A stretch of DNA of 15,248 nt from an uncultured Porphyromonas sp. (GTDB taxonomy: Bacteria; Bacteroidota; Bacteroidia; Bacteroidales; Porphyromonadaceae): NCBI GenBank assembly GCA_946222055.1, contig CAMIEW010000004.1:1-15248 (forward strand). The letters are read 5' to 3'. Position numbers and translations under genes: made by a program. The notes under the pieces are model-generated. The model made no database searches and was not told where the DNA came from. It was given only the letters and a program-made list of their open reading frames with translations. Of this stretch, positions 1-7,345 are shown in pieces (positions within the stretch are counted from its first letter, which is position 1; the number at the start of each line of letters is the position of its first letter).

Positions 1-96
1 GTAGTGAAGGATGGTTAGGGTATCAGATGGCAGAGCAGCTAATGCCTGTCCACCAGCCAATACAGAAAGGACTAATGGTAGGAGTACTTTCTTCAT
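1..96 (-). CDS. N-terminus of a secreted protein, possibly 5'-nucleotidase/metallophosphatase family (cut by window edge)
   Basis: Reading down from the ATG at 96-94 gives 32 codons that stay open to base 1. The first 20 residues form a signal peptide: MKK, a hydrophobic core of L, V, P and A, then an AxA-type signal peptidase I site ending QALA. The mature start reads ALPSDTLTILHY. The DTLTILH pattern followed by Asn-Asp is typical of the first strand of UshA-type 5'-nucleotidases, where the next residues bind metal, but those residues lie outside the window. The start codon overlaps the ispE stop as ATGA (96-93), so the gene is probably the next member of the same operon and translationally coupled to ispE. 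The signal peptide is clear; the family is a guess from eight residues. A different periplasmic or surface enzyme is possible. Confidence 0.65.
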   Translation of the reverse strand, partial: MKKVLLPLVLSVLAGGQALAALPSDTLTILHY

Positions 97-887
97 AATA
101 GATAAGAATATGTAGTGTATGGGGTAGAAAGTCGAGTCAAAGGAGCCGAGCTCAGGGCATAGATGGAGGAGCCGGATCCGGACATGGAAGCATAGGTGGC
201 ACCGGCAGCATAGAGTTGATCTTTGATCTCAGCCAGCTCAGGATGACGTGCAAAGACGGGGGGCTCAAAGTCGTTTACCACTCGGTTGCGCCACTCAGTC
301 ACCGGTCGCCTAAGGATCTCCTCGAGAGGCTCGGGCGGTGCGGAGATACCTATTTCCTGATACGCCTCAGCTGTAGAGACATGGATCCCGGGCAGGATCA
401 GAGTGAGTACCCAGCCGCTCAGGTCGAGAGGGGAAGGGCTCAGTAGCTCTCCCACCCCACGCCCTATCTGAGGACTTTTAGTGAGGAAGAATGGGCAGTC
501 GGCACCAAGCCTTAGCGCCATATCCGCCAGCCGCTTATCCGACAGGTCGGGGGCATAAAGCTGCCTCAGCATCAGTAGCATAGATGAGGCATCGGACGAG
601 CCGCCCCCCAGACCGGCACCTGTGGGGATCCGCTTACGGAGTATCACCTCAAGTGGGGGAACGGGTACCCCTTCCTTCCGCATCAGCGTTAGAGCCCGGA
701 CGACCAGATTATGCTCGGGATCACCGAAGCCTCCGTCGTCAAGCGAATCCCTCTCCGCAGGAACAACCTCTAAGGCGTCACAGAGCGGGATCCTGAAGAA
801 GAGCGTCTCCAGCTCGTGGTATCCGTCTGGTTTCACACCAGTAATGCGGAGACCGATATTGATCTTAGCCTGAGGAAAAGCGATCAT
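93..887 (-). CDS. ispE: 4-diphosphocytidyl-2-C-methyl-D-erythritol kinase (IspE)
   Basis: IspE phosphorylates the 2-hydroxyl of CDP-methylerythritol with ATP in the cytosolic MEP pathway to isopentenyl diphosphate. The 264-residue protein shows the GHMP-kinase layout. AKINIGLRI (7-15) holds the catalytic Lys8. GLGGGSSDA (92-100) is the ATP-binding glycine-rich loop, with the probable catalytic Asp99. GADCPFF lies at 128-134. The C-terminal GHMP motif is MSGSGSS (235-241). The protein is slightly shorter than the usual 280-290 residues, and the last 25 residues after the MSGSGSS loop do not follow a pattern I recognise, but no key motif is missing. The start is 3 bp past the nfo stop, and the stop overlaps the next start as ATGA. 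The gene is therefore an internal member of a minus-strand operon, and its presence implies the cell uses the MEP pathway rather than mevalonate. Confidence 0.95.
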   Translation of the reverse strand: MIAFPQAKINIGLRITGVKPDGYHELETLFFRIPLCDALEVVPAERDSLDDGGFGDPEHNLVVRALTLMRKEGVPVPPLEVILRKRIPTGAGLGGGSSDASSMLLMLRQLYAPDLSDKRLADMALRLGADCPFFLTKSPQIGRGVGELLSPSPLDLSGWVLTLILPGIHVSTAEAYQEIGISAPPEPLEEILRRPVTEWRNRVVNDFEPPVFARHPELAEIKDQLYAAGATYASMSGSGSSIYALSSAPLTRLSTPYTTYSYLL

Positions 888-890
888 CCC

Positions 891-1739
891 TTACTTAGTC
901 TCAAAGGTTCTCAGTAAGGCGATCTCGTCTGCCCAGCGATCCGGATTGGGCGTCTCAAGGATCAGGGGGATATGATCTGTACGTGGATCACGGATGATGC
1001 ACTCGAAGAGAGCTATCCCGATCTCGCCATCCCCAAGCGACTCATGGCGATCGACACGAGAGCCTACCCCTTTCTTGGAGTCATTCAGGTGCATGCCGCA
1101 GAGATAGTCCAGCCCAATCAATTCCTCGTAGGACTTCATCATAGCGTGGTATCCCTCCTCCGTCAGGATGTCATACCCTGCAGCGGTCGCATGACAGGTG
1201 TCTATACAGACCCCGACACGACTCTTATCCTCTACGGCGTCTATGATCTCTGCGATTTGCTCAAAGGTAAAGCCAAGGTTGGATCCCTGACCGGCGGTGT
1301 TCTCAATCACCGCCTTCACTCCCTCTGTTCGCTCAAGCGAGATATTGATCCCCTCAGCGATCTGAGCCAGACAGGCAGAGACAGAGGTCTCACCGAGATT
1401 GGCACCCGGGTGAAAGTTGACCATACTCAGTCCCAACTGCTCGCACCGCTGCATCTCATCCGTAAGGGCATGCCGGCTCTTCTTCATTACCTCCTCTCGG
1501 GGCGAGCCAAGGTTGATCAGGTAACTAGCATGGGGCAAGACATACTTCGGCTCAAAGCCACACTCTGTCATATTGGACTTAAAGGCTTCAATATCCTCCT
1601 CCTTCAGCGGTTTAGGGAACCACTGACGCTGGTTTCGGGTAAAGAGAGCAAAAGCATTGGCGCCGATCTCCTTCGCATTCAGCGGAGCATTCTGTACCCC
1701 ACCTGCGCTAGAGACGTGCGCGCCGATATATTTTATCAT
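891..1739 (-). CDS. nfo: Endonuclease IV (AP endonuclease)
   Basis: This is a zinc-dependent apurinic/apyrimidinic endonuclease of base-excision repair. It cuts 5' of abasic sites and removes 3' blocking groups. At 282 residues it is full length for the family (E. coli Nfo is 285). All nine metal ligands known from E. coli Nfo are present with a constant +1 offset: His70, His110, Glu146, Asp180, His183, His217, Asp230, His232 and Glu262. They sit in the motifs [48 protein letters not shown] and LILETP. The start [10 protein letters not shown] is the standard family N-terminus. The gene lies 13 bp after the fucosidase stop and 3 bp before ispE, so it is inside the operon. I see no promoter of its own in the small gaps. 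Confidence 0.97.
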   Translation of the reverse strand: MIKYIGAHVSSAGGVQNAPLNAKEIGANAFALFTRNQRQWFPKPLKEEDIEAFKSNMTECGFEPKYVLPHASYLINLGSPREEVMKKSRHALTDEMQRCEQLGLSMVNFHPGANLGETSVSACLAQIAEGINISLERTEGVKAVIENTAGQGSNLGFTFEQIAEIIDAVEDKSRVGVCIDTCHATAAGYDILTEEGYHAMMKSYEELIGLDYLCGMHLNDSKKGVGSRVDRHESLGDGEIGIALFECIIRDPRTDHIPLILETPNPDRWADEIALLRTFETK

Positions 1740-1752
1740 TGTAAGTAGGGTA

Positions 1753-3585
1753 TCAATAGAGTGTTACTTCAGTATCCTCTAGCGGCACACCATGTCCCTC
1801 CACTGTGGTACCGGTGAGACGGATCCCAAGAAGCGTGTGGGCTTGGTCGAGCTTGACCTTCTGCGGGATCGGATTATTGACGATGTTTGAGAATTCACCC
1901 TTTGCCAGCGGTTGCCAGCTCTTACCATCCTTAGTTCCCTCCAGTAAGTAAGTAAAGGGGAGCGTCGTGGCATCACGACCCTTAGAGGGTGAGTAGATGA
2001 GCCCCTGCACGCTCAGCTCAGTACCAAAGAGGATCTCTAGGGGGCTAACACTAGCGACACTCCAGCCCTGCCTCGGAAGAGGAGTGATGCCTGCCATTTC
2101 GTCGGCAGTCTCTGTACTTGCCAGTGGTGGCAGCACGAGGGCATTGATGTGACGAATGAAGACAGAACCGCCGCGACCCTCATCAATGACGAGACGGATC
2201 TTACTGTACCGCGCCTGCACCTCAAGCGGCAGAAGTCTCTTGTACCCGATAGTGGTTCCCTGCGCGATCTGTGACCAGGTGCCATCATCCATCAGACCAT
2301 CGACATGGAACTTCTCGACTCTCTGGCCACGGGAGATATCCTCTTGCAGGAGGATCACACCCACCTGCATATCAGGATTGAGTTCCGTCACAGCACTTCC
2401 GCCCACCTTGATCTCATGAGCCAGGTCCTCCGTGGCAGCACGCTGCTCATTGAGCTGACGGATCCACTGCCCCAGCTCCCCCACACGCTTGACATCACGC
2501 TCATCCAGCAGTCCATCTCGAGTGGGAGGGATGTTGAGCAGAAGGACAGAGTTACGCCCTACAGACTGCAGATAGATATCCGACAACTGCTTGAGTGACT
2601 TCGGGCTCTCCTCCGGGTGCCAGAACCATCCCGGACGGATCGACACGTCCACCTCACTAGGATACCAGTAGAGTGAGCCGGCCTTAGCAAGCATATCTCG
2701 ACTGCCGAGATCGGCTGACATGGCGTTGATGTCAAGCGCCTTGTAGAGACTGTCACTCTCCGGATAGGAGTCCGGTGCGAGGACGGTGGCACTCCACTCC
2801 GTCTCGCGACCGAGACCGCTCTCATTACCGACCCAGCGAATATCCTCACCCATGATCGCACTGACGGCATTGGGCTGCAACTTATGGATGGTATCGAAGA
2901 CTCGCTTCCAGTCATACTCCTGTACTTTACCATTGGGGCCCTCACCGCAAGCGCCATCAAACCACACCTCATCGATATCGCCATAGTCCGAGAGCAACTC
3001 CGTGAGCTGAGCGATGTATAGGTCGTTGTAGTCCTTGCCGGTACCATAAGAGGCTGCATTGCGGTCCCATGGGGAGAGGTAGACACCCAGCTTCATATCG
3101 TACTTCTTGCACGATGCCGACAGATCCCTCAGCACGTCGCCTTCGCCATTGCGCCACGGGGAGGACTTCACCGAGTGGTCCGTGGTCTCAGTCTGCCAGA
3201 GACAGAATCCATCGTGATGCTTACAGGTAAGGATCACAAGGCGGAATCCGGCATCCTTCAGCGTCTTCACCCACTGATCTGTGTCCAGATGCTCGGGGAC
3301 GAAAATGGCAGGATCCTCTGTCCCGTCACCCCACTCCTGATTGGTGAAAGTATTGACACCAAAGTGGATAAATGCAGTCAGCTCCAGCTCCTGCCACGCC
3401 TGCTGCTTCTCTGAGGGAATCAGCTGCGAGGCCATTTCCAATTTAGTATCCAGAGTAGCACCCGCGGGGAAGTCCACCCTCTGGGAGTAGTAGGTGCTCT
3501 GCTTTGCTCCTTCGCAAGAGCTCAAGAGACCAAGCAGAGGAAGCGTCAGAGCTAAGAGCGAGAGTAATTTAGTCGATCGTTTCAT
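1753..3585 (-). CDS. GH29 alpha-L-fucosidase lipoprotein with C-terminal F5/8-type (discoidin) domains
   Basis: The protein is predicted to remove alpha-linked fucose from glycans. I chose the ATG at 3585 (610 residues) because it begins directly with a lipoprotein signal ([18 protein letters not shown], then the lipobox LSSC with Cys24). An upstream in-frame ATG at 3633 would put 16 charged residues ahead of the signal. The GH29 catalytic domain spans about residues 60-380, with [19 protein letters not shown] (HHDGF at 123-127) and DEVWFDGA, whose Asp210 is the expected nucleophile. Glu255 in WVGNESG is a candidate acid/base by its 45-residue spacing, which resembles the GH29-B subfamily acting on alpha-1,3/1,4-fucose in Lewis-type glycans. 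Residues ~390-485 look like a beta-sandwich appendage. Residues ~515-610 resemble an F5/8 type C module ([16 protein letters not shown]). The start overlaps the end of the CPBP gene by 17 bp. Family is sure; linkage preference is inference. Confidence 0.93.
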   Translation of the reverse strand: MKRSTKLLSLLALTLPLLGLLSSCEGAKQSTYYSQRVDFPAGATLDTKLEMASQLIPSEKQQAWQELELTAFIHFGVNTFTNQEWGDGTEDPAIFVPEHLDTDQWVKTLKDAGFRLVILTCKHHDGFCLWQTETTDHSVKSSPWRNGEGDVLRDLSASCKKYDMKLGVYLSPWDRNAASYGTGKDYNDLYIAQLTELLSDYGDIDEVWFDGACGEGPNGKVQEYDWKRVFDTIHKLQPNAVSAIMGEDIRWVGNESGLGRETEWSATVLAPDSYPESDSLYKALDINAMSADLGSRDMLAKAGSLYWYPSEVDVSIRPGWFWHPEESPKSLKQLSDIYLQSVGRNSVLLLNIPPTRDGLLDERDVKRVGELGQWIRQLNEQRAATEDLAHEIKVGGSAVTELNPDMQVGVILLQEDISRGQRVEKFHVDGLMDDGTWSQIAQGTTIGYKRLLPLEVQARYSKIRLVIDEGRGGSVFIRHINALVLPPLASTETADEMAGITPLPRQGWSVASVSPLEILFGTELSVQGLIYSPSKGRDATTLPFTYLLEGTKDGKSWQPLAKGEFSNIVNNPIPQKVKLDQAHTLLGIRLTGTTVEGHGVPLEDTEVTLY

Positions 3586-4432
3586 GATATTCAGTTTTCG
3601 TTTTTTGAGACATATATCGGAGAAGGACGCCAATGGCGATGAGACAGACTACGGAGATCAGCACGGAGACGATCCCAAGGGGAAGAGGACTCCACGGCTC
3701 GGGGTCGCCACAGAGCAGGAGGAGATAGACCAGTAGATTATTCAGGGCATGCATAGGGACAGAGACCCTCAGCCCCCCATAGAGAGCAGCATACCCCAGC
3801 AGCACTCCCATAAAGGCACGAGACAGGAGTCCGCCCCACTCCATGTGTATCAGCGAGAAGAGCAGCGCCACCACCCACACTGCGGTATGCCCGCTCCGGG
3901 TGACCGAGAGGACCCACTGCTGCAGCACACCGCGAAAGAGATACTCCTCGGCGAGCGGAGCAACCACCACGAGGGCTATCAACGCCAGCGTGATCCCTCC
4001 CACGCTGTGGTCAGAGATCATCATCTCGGTGGTGCGCTCCACCTGTGCCGACAAAGGAGCAAGCGCTTCCGGCTCTGGGATCATCCGCATCAGGTCCTCC
4101 AGCAAGGATGAGGGAGCGAGAGCCAAGAGAGCCACTGCAAGCCCCAATGCCACCTGAAGCCGGCTGACCGACGCAAGAGGGTGAAAGAATGGACTTAGGT
4201 GCCGAGCCTTATAGTAGGTATTAAGCAGAAGGGGCGGGACCCAGAAGACCAGCAGTGAGGAGCAAATCTGAGAAACCAGCAACGACTTTGTCCCCGAAAG
4301 CGAGGTCATACCGAGGGCCGGCGTGACCAGGAAAGAGAACACTCCCGCCATGATCAACATCACAGCAAAGAGAAAAACCAATTGGCTAAAGCTGGCGCTA
4401 CTCTGCCGGTCGTATGTGGGATGGATAGTCAT
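3569..4432 (-). CDS. CPBP family intramembrane glutamic protease (CAAX protease-like)
   Basis: This is a 287-residue multi-pass membrane protein with about seven or eight hydrophobic segments (roughly 17-37, 52-71, 93-111, 146-164, 183-199, 205-222, 229-241 and 251-273). The CPBP/Abi motifs are all present: EEYLFRG (Glu162, Glu163, Arg167), FSLIH (Phe192 to His196) and HALNN (His228, Asn231/Asn232). The two glutamates and two histidines are the catalytic set of Rce1-type proteases, so it is probably active. Substrates of bacterial CPBP proteins are mostly unknown; roles include bacteriocin self-immunity and processing of membrane proteins. Its last 17 bp overlap the start of the GH29 lipoprotein gene, and the M24 peptidase gene lies 36 bp upstream, so it is probably in the operon. 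Bacteriocin immunity is less likely because no bacteriocin gene is nearby. Confidence 0.93.
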   Translation of the reverse strand: MTIHPTYDRQSSASFSQLVFLFAVMLIMAGVFSFLVTPALGMTSLSGTKSLLVSQICSSLLVFWVPPLLLNTYYKARHLSPFFHPLASVSRLQVALGLAVALLALAPSSLLEDLMRMIPEPEALAPLSAQVERTTEMMISDHSVGGITLALIALVVVAPLAEEYLFRGVLQQWVLSVTRSGHTAVWVVALLFSLIHMEWGGLLSRAFMGVLLGYAALYGGLRVSVPMHALNNLLVYLLLLCGDPEPWSPLPLGIVSVLISVVCLIAIGVLLRYMSQKTKTEYHETID

Positions 4433-4468
4433 GTGAATATCGTTAGGTCACTTGTCCATATGACAGAC

Positions 4469-5650
4469 TCAGCTAAGCTTAATGAGCGTACGCTCCGGCG
4501 TAGTGAGGCACTCCAGCCCATCAGGCAGCACAAGGTAAGTGTCCTCTATCCCCAGCGCTCCTACGCCAGGGAGGATCACCTTGGGCTCAAAGGCGATCAC
4601 CATACCCTCCTCCAGCTCTCCCGGCCAGCGACCGGTGAGGATCGGGAGCTCATTGATCTCCAGCCCGACGCCATGCCCCACGTAGCGGGCTCTCAGCTCA
4701 TCTCCCATGAAGTGATCCGTCACACCAAATTGCTCCGCCATGTGAAGGCAATGATTGTAGATCTCACCGATGGGGAAGCCGGGCTCTCCCACCTCCTCGA
4801 GCCACTCGTGCATACGTAGCGAGATCTCGTGGCAGCGAAAAGCCTCATCCGGAAGAGTACCCACGTAGTAGGTCCGTGTGCAGTCCGACTGATACTGGGT
4901 GTAGTCACCCGCCAAGTCCACCATCACTGACTCTCCGGGGCGAATGACATGGCCTGCAGCTCCGAGAGGGAAGGAAGCCACTCCCCTGCCTCCCATCGTA
5001 AAGTCGTAGGGAGAGGCGCAGGAGGCATTATCCCCGGCGATGACACTGCCTGAGAAGCTCTCCATCTGCGTCCCAAAGGTGCGGAAGAGACCTACCCAGC
5101 CACGCTTACGCATCTCATACTCGAGAGCAAACTGCCACTCTAGGTCAGTCATACCCGGCTCGTAGAGCTGTGGAGCAATCTCATAGATCTCAGAGTGACG
5201 GGCAGCGGTCTCCCTGATCAAGCGTATCTCACCCGGCGTCTTAGTCATACGCACCTGCCGCAGCAGAGCACCGGCGTCGACGGAGCTGACGCCGGAGGGG
5301 GAGAGCTTGCTCAGCCGCTCGTAGTCCACCTCTGTGAGGTAGCCCTTCTCGAGGGCAGTCCCCTTATCAATGCGATACCCAAGGGACTCCAGCTCAGCAG
5401 GGATCTGCTCCGGCTTCCGCACCGGGATCACCAGAGCGGGATCGTAGTCTGACAGTCGGTTGCCCGTCCGGTCGGGAAAGAAGATCGGCTTACCCTCCCC
5501 AGGCACATAGATCCAGCCGGAGACGACGCTCCCCGTCAGATAGAGCTGAGATGGGATACTCCGTAGGAGGAGGCTCTCGCAGCCCTCTCGTGACATAGCT
5601 TGTCTGATCTTAGTGAGCCTGCAGCTCAGTTCTTCAGGGGACAGTAACAT
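4469..5650 (-). CDS. M24 family Xaa-Pro peptidase (aminopeptidase/dipeptidase-like)
   Basis: This 393-residue protein has the creatinase/Xaa-Pro peptidase layout: an N-terminal creatinase-type domain (about 1-130) and a C-terminal pita-bread metallopeptidase fold (about 140-393). The five dinuclear-metal ligands are visible: Asp245 and Asp256 in VDLAGDYTQYQSDCTRTY, His326 in GHGVGLEINELP, Glu355 in AFEPK, and Glu369 in GIEDTYLV. Such enzymes release residues next to proline and help complete peptide breakdown. It has no signal peptide and is probably cytoplasmic. It is the first gene of the minus-strand operon, with a possible promoter about 48 bp upstream of the start. Whether it cleaves dipeptides (PepQ-like) or longer peptides (PepP-like) cannot be decided from motifs, so no symbol is given. 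Confidence 0.92.
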   Translation of the reverse strand: MLLSPEELSCRLTKIRQAMSREGCESLLLRSIPSQLYLTGSVVSGWIYVPGEGKPIFFPDRTGNRLSDYDPALVIPVRKPEQIPAELESLGYRIDKGTALEKGYLTEVDYERLSKLSPSGVSSVDAGALLRQVRMTKTPGEIRLIRETAARHSEIYEIAPQLYEPGMTDLEWQFALEYEMRKRGWVGLFRTFGTQMESFSGSVIAGDNASCASPYDFTMGGRGVASFPLGAAGHVIRPGESVMVDLAGDYTQYQSDCTRTYYVGTLPDEAFRCHEISLRMHEWLEEVGEPGFPIGEIYNHCLHMAEQFGVTDHFMGDELRARYVGHGVGLEINELPILTGRWPGELEEGMVIAFEPKVILPGVGALGIEDTYLVLPDGLECLTTPERTLIKLS

Positions 5651-5697
5651 AAAAATATTGAGTTAGAGTAGTTATTCAGTTTTCACTGCTAAGATAC

Positions 5698-5705
5698 CAA
5701 AGATT
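5698..5705 (-). promoter_or_regulatory. Possible -7 element for the M24-led operon
   Basis: On the minus strand these bases read AATCTTTG, one mismatch from the Bacteroidota primary-sigma -7 consensus TAnnTTTG. They lie 48 bp before the M24 start codon. I do not see a clear -33 TTG at 19-21 bp upstream, so this is a weak call. It is the best match in the gap ahead of the operon. Confidence 0.3.
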
Positions 5706-5865
5706 ACGTTACATAACAGAGAATTGAACCCTCTTCTTTTGTGTCTGGAGGAGGAGAAGCACCCAACTCATACTCACCTTCTAGAACAGCCCTACTCTAC
5801 CGATGAGTCTTGTCTGAGAGTACCCATTCTGGGACAAATGACTTGAGCAGAGTCAGCGGGAGGGC
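5706..5865. other. Intergenic stretch without a recognised gene
   Basis: This stretch separates the minus-strand M24 operon from the plus-strand tRNA-Phe promoter. I found no credible open reading frame, no long repeat and no strong hairpin with a T-tract. A short T-arm-like string is discussed among the rejected observations. Confidence 0.6.
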
Positions 5866-5895
5866 TTGCTTATCCAATTTTTTATCTTACCTTTG
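5866..5895 (+). promoter_or_regulatory. Bacteroidota-type promoter for tRNA-Phe
   Basis: A TTG at 5866-5868 (-33 element) is followed after 19 bp by TACCTTTG at 5888-5895, a perfect match to the -7 consensus TAnnTTTG. The tRNA begins 39 bp after the -7 element, leaving room for a short 5' leader to be removed by RNase P. This is the only promoter in the window with both elements well placed. Confidence 0.65.
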
Positions 5896-5934
5896 CAGTG
5901 CAAAAACGGGGAGCAACCCCGATAATAACATATC

Positions 5935-6006
5935 GGCGCGGTAGCTCAGTGGTAGAGCAATGGACTGAAAATCCATGTGTCCTTGGTTCAATTCCAAGTC
6001 GCGCCA
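5935..6006 (+). tRNA. tRNA-Phe (anticodon GAA)
   Basis: The 72-nt cloverleaf folds fully. The acceptor stem is 5935-5941 with 5999-6005 (seven pairs, the last a G-U wobble). The D-arm is 5944-5958. The anticodon stem is 5960-5964 with 5972-5976, and the loop CTGAAAA carries GAA at 5967-5969. The variable loop is GTGTC. The T-arm is 5982-5998 with loop TTCAATT. The discriminator base is A6006. The next bases are CTC, so CCA is not encoded and must be added by a nucleotidyltransferase. It is a single-gene unit between a promoter and a hairpin terminator. Confidence 0.97.
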
Positions 6007-6017
6007 CTCCCTCCCCC

Positions 6018-6068
6018 GAAGCCCCTTAGGTGTAGATATTTGTCTCACTTGAGGGGCTTCACTTTTTT
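6018..6068 (+). terminator. Rho-independent terminator of tRNA-Phe
   Basis: A perfect 9-bp stem pairs GAAGCCCCT (6018-6026) with AGGGGCTTC (6052-6060) across a 25-nt loop, followed at once by ACTTTTTT (6061-6068). It begins 11 bp after the tRNA end, so it closes the tRNA transcript. The loop is long for an intrinsic terminator. Confidence 0.8.
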
Positions 6069-6199
6069 ATCTTCTCTACTAGATGATACCAGACTCCTAC
6101 AGATCTCTGCGAAGAGCAGGAAGTGTTATAAGTCCCTAAAAGGGAGCCGAGTGGAGTTGGAAGAGGGAAAAGAGGATTACGAGGAATGAATAAAAAGGG

Positions 6200-6207
6200 T
6201 ATATTTG
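6200..6207 (+). promoter_or_regulatory. -7 promoter element ahead of the small membrane protein/Skp-like unit
   Basis: TATATTTG matches TAnnTTTG exactly and lies 40 bp before the ATG at 6248. No good -33 TTG is seen at 19-21 bp. The bases between the tRNA terminator and this site (6069-6199) show nothing else that I can name. Confidence 0.5.
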
Positions 6208-6247
6208 CCCTCGTAATCTGATCACTAAGGAATCGATAGCATAGATT

Positions 6248-6466
6248 ATGACCATAACACTCATACTGACACTAGCTCTGGTGGGGCTTGCGGTGCTGCT
6301 CTTAGGCGTAAGGGTCTTCTTCGTGGAGGGAGGCGAATTCCCTAAGACCGAGGTAGAGGACCAGCCTGCACTCCGAGCCAAGGGGTTGGTGTGCGGCCAT
6401 AAGATCACCGCTCAGGAGATGAAGCATCGGGACCTCTACGATCGCATCCACTCCTCAGATGAGTAG
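6248..6466 (+). CDS. Small conserved single-pass membrane protein, function unknown
   Basis: The 72-residue product has one N-terminal hydrophobic helix (residues 3-26, rich in L, V, A) followed by a short hydrophilic tail with GGEFPKTEVEDQPALRAKG and Cys49. This pattern (helix, LGVRVFF, G-x-FP, then KG-x-x-C) resembles a small Bacteroidota membrane protein I recall from Porphyromonas and Bacteroides genomes, where the tail is short and carries a cysteine; this is from memory. Topology is probably N-out or N-in with the tail at the membrane surface. It is the first gene after a -7 promoter element and lies 130 bp before the Skp-like gene, in the same orientation with no terminator between, so the two probably share a transcript. 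No function can be assigned. Confidence 0.75.
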   Translation: MTITLILTLALVGLAVLLLGVRVFFVEGGEFPKTEVEDQPALRAKGLVCGHKITAQEMKHRDLYDRIHSSDE

Positions 6467-6478
6467 ATGCCCGGCATC
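6466..6478 (+). other. Small hairpin right at the end of the 72-residue gene
   Basis: GATGC (6466-6470) pairs with GCATC (6474-6478) around a CCG loop, starting at the last base of the stop codon. No T-tract follows, so it is not a standard terminator. It may affect mRNA processing or stability, or be chance. Confidence 0.25.
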
Positions 6479-6557
6479 CCTCAGGTAGGCGGTCATCCCT
6501 CACCACTTATATCATACTGCTAATCTCGAAACTTACTCAATCCAAGCGGAGCTCTCT

Positions 6558-6575
6558 TAGCCACTATCGTGGCTA
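6558..6575 (+). promoter_or_regulatory. Leader hairpin ahead of the Skp-like gene
   Basis: TAGCCAC (6558-6564) pairs perfectly with GTGGCTA (6569-6575) around the loop TATC. The stem ends 20 nt before the ATG at 6596. A possible in-frame GTG start (6569) would be buried in the 3' arm. With no following T-tract it is not a terminator; it could shape translation of the Skp-like protein. Confidence 0.35.
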
Positions 6576-6595
6576 CTGCTCCTACCATTACATCA

Positions 6596-7234
6596 ATGAA
6601 GAACTCTACCAATACCATCATTACCGTCATACTGGCGGTTGCTGTAGTTGCACTCTTTGTGCTCCACTTTACAGACCAGAGATCCAAGTCTCCCAAGGTC
6701 ACTCCCATACAAGCAGGAGACTCAGCGGTGGTTATGCCGATCGCTTACGTCACCCTGGACAGCCTGATGAGCCAGTACAACTACGCTAAGGATGTCAATG
6801 ACAAGCTTATGGCATCCGCTGAGACTAAGCAGGCTAATCTCAATGCTCAGGGTCGACAGCTGGAGAAGGAGATGCAGGACTTCCAGTATAAGATGAATAA
6901 CAATGCTTTCTTCAGCCAGGAGCGTGCCGAGCGTGAGTATCAGAGACTTGGGAAGAAGCAGCAGGACTTCCAGCAGCTCCAGCAGAAGCTCTCCGGAGAG
7001 CTTATGGAGGAGCAGGCTAAGACGATGAAAGCGCTCTCTGATACGATCTGGTCTCAGATCCGTACCTACAATGAGCTCCACGGACACTACCAGGTGATCC
7101 TCGCTAATCAGGGCGGCTCGATCATCTACTCAGTCCCAATGTATGACATCACCGAGGAGGTGGTCAAGTACCTCAACGACCAGTACGACCCCTCCAAGAG
7201 TAACCCTGAGAAGAAGGAGGAGACGAAGAAGTAA
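6596..7234 (+). CDS. OmpH/Skp-like coiled-coil protein with N-terminal membrane anchor
   Basis: I start the 212-residue protein at the ATG at 6596, because it opens with a short polar stretch and a hydrophobic helix (residues 8-25, ITVILAVAVVALFVLHF). A GTG nine codons earlier is inside a hairpin and less likely. The helix has no obvious signal-peptidase site (it is followed by TDQRSKSP), so it probably stays as an anchor with the rest in the periplasm. From about residue 49, IAYVTLDSLMSQYNYAKDV matches the start of the Skp/OmpH fold. Residues ~70-150 are a long Lys/Glu/Gln-rich coiled coil, as in Skp tentacles. The tail is Lys/Glu-rich. Skp-type proteins hold unfolded outer-membrane proteins. 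It is followed by a strong terminator and is probably co-transcribed with the 72-residue protein. Family is likely; client proteins are unknown. Confidence 0.88.
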   Translation: MKNSTNTIITVILAVAVVALFVLHFTDQRSKSPKVTPIQAGDSAVVMPIAYVTLDSLMSQYNYAKDVNDKLMASAETKQANLNAQGRQLEKEMQDFQYKMNNNAFFSQERAEREYQRLGKKQQDFQQLQQKLSGELMEEQAKTMKALSDTIWSQIRTYNELHGHYQVILANQGGSIIYSVPMYDITEEVVKYLNDQYDPSKSNPEKKEETKK

Positions 7235-7288
7235 TCTCTCTCGCAGTACATATACCCTTATAAGGATGGTCTGACCATCAAGTTAATT

Positions 7289-7333
7289 AAGTCCCACAGA
7301 GATCCACTTAGAGGAGCACTGTGGGACTTTTTT
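7289..7333 (+). terminator. Rho-independent terminator after the Skp-like gene
   Basis: A perfect 11-bp stem pairs AAGTCCCACAG (7289-7299) with CTGTGGGACTT (7319-7329) across a 19-nt loop. A six-T run (7328-7333) overlaps the stem base. A smaller hairpin (GATGGT 7265-7270 with ACCATC 7274-7279) lies just before it. The terminator ends only 12 bp before the truA start. Confidence 0.85.
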
Positions 7334-7345
7334 GAATAATAACAA

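Noticed and set aside
972..1748. A 258-codon open frame on the plus strand antisense to almost all of nfo.
   Set aside because: The minus strand encodes endonuclease IV with every metal ligand intact; the antisense translation shows no recognisable domain and reflects codon bias.
3586..3633. Upstream in-frame start adding 16 residues to the fucosidase.
   Set aside because: The extension puts charged residues ahead of the lipoprotein signal; the ATG at 3585 starts directly with it.
5719..5738. A T-arm-like string on the minus strand (GGGTTCAATTCTC), suggesting a tRNA remnant or attachment site near tRNA-Phe.
   Set aside because: The flanking bases do not form a proper 5-bp T stem, no other tRNA arms are present, and there is no integrase or matching repeat of the tRNA 3' end nearby.
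5977..6189. Plus-strand open frame overlapping the tRNA-Phe 3' half and its terminator.
   Set aside because: It runs through the tRNA and terminator hairpin, and its product looks random.
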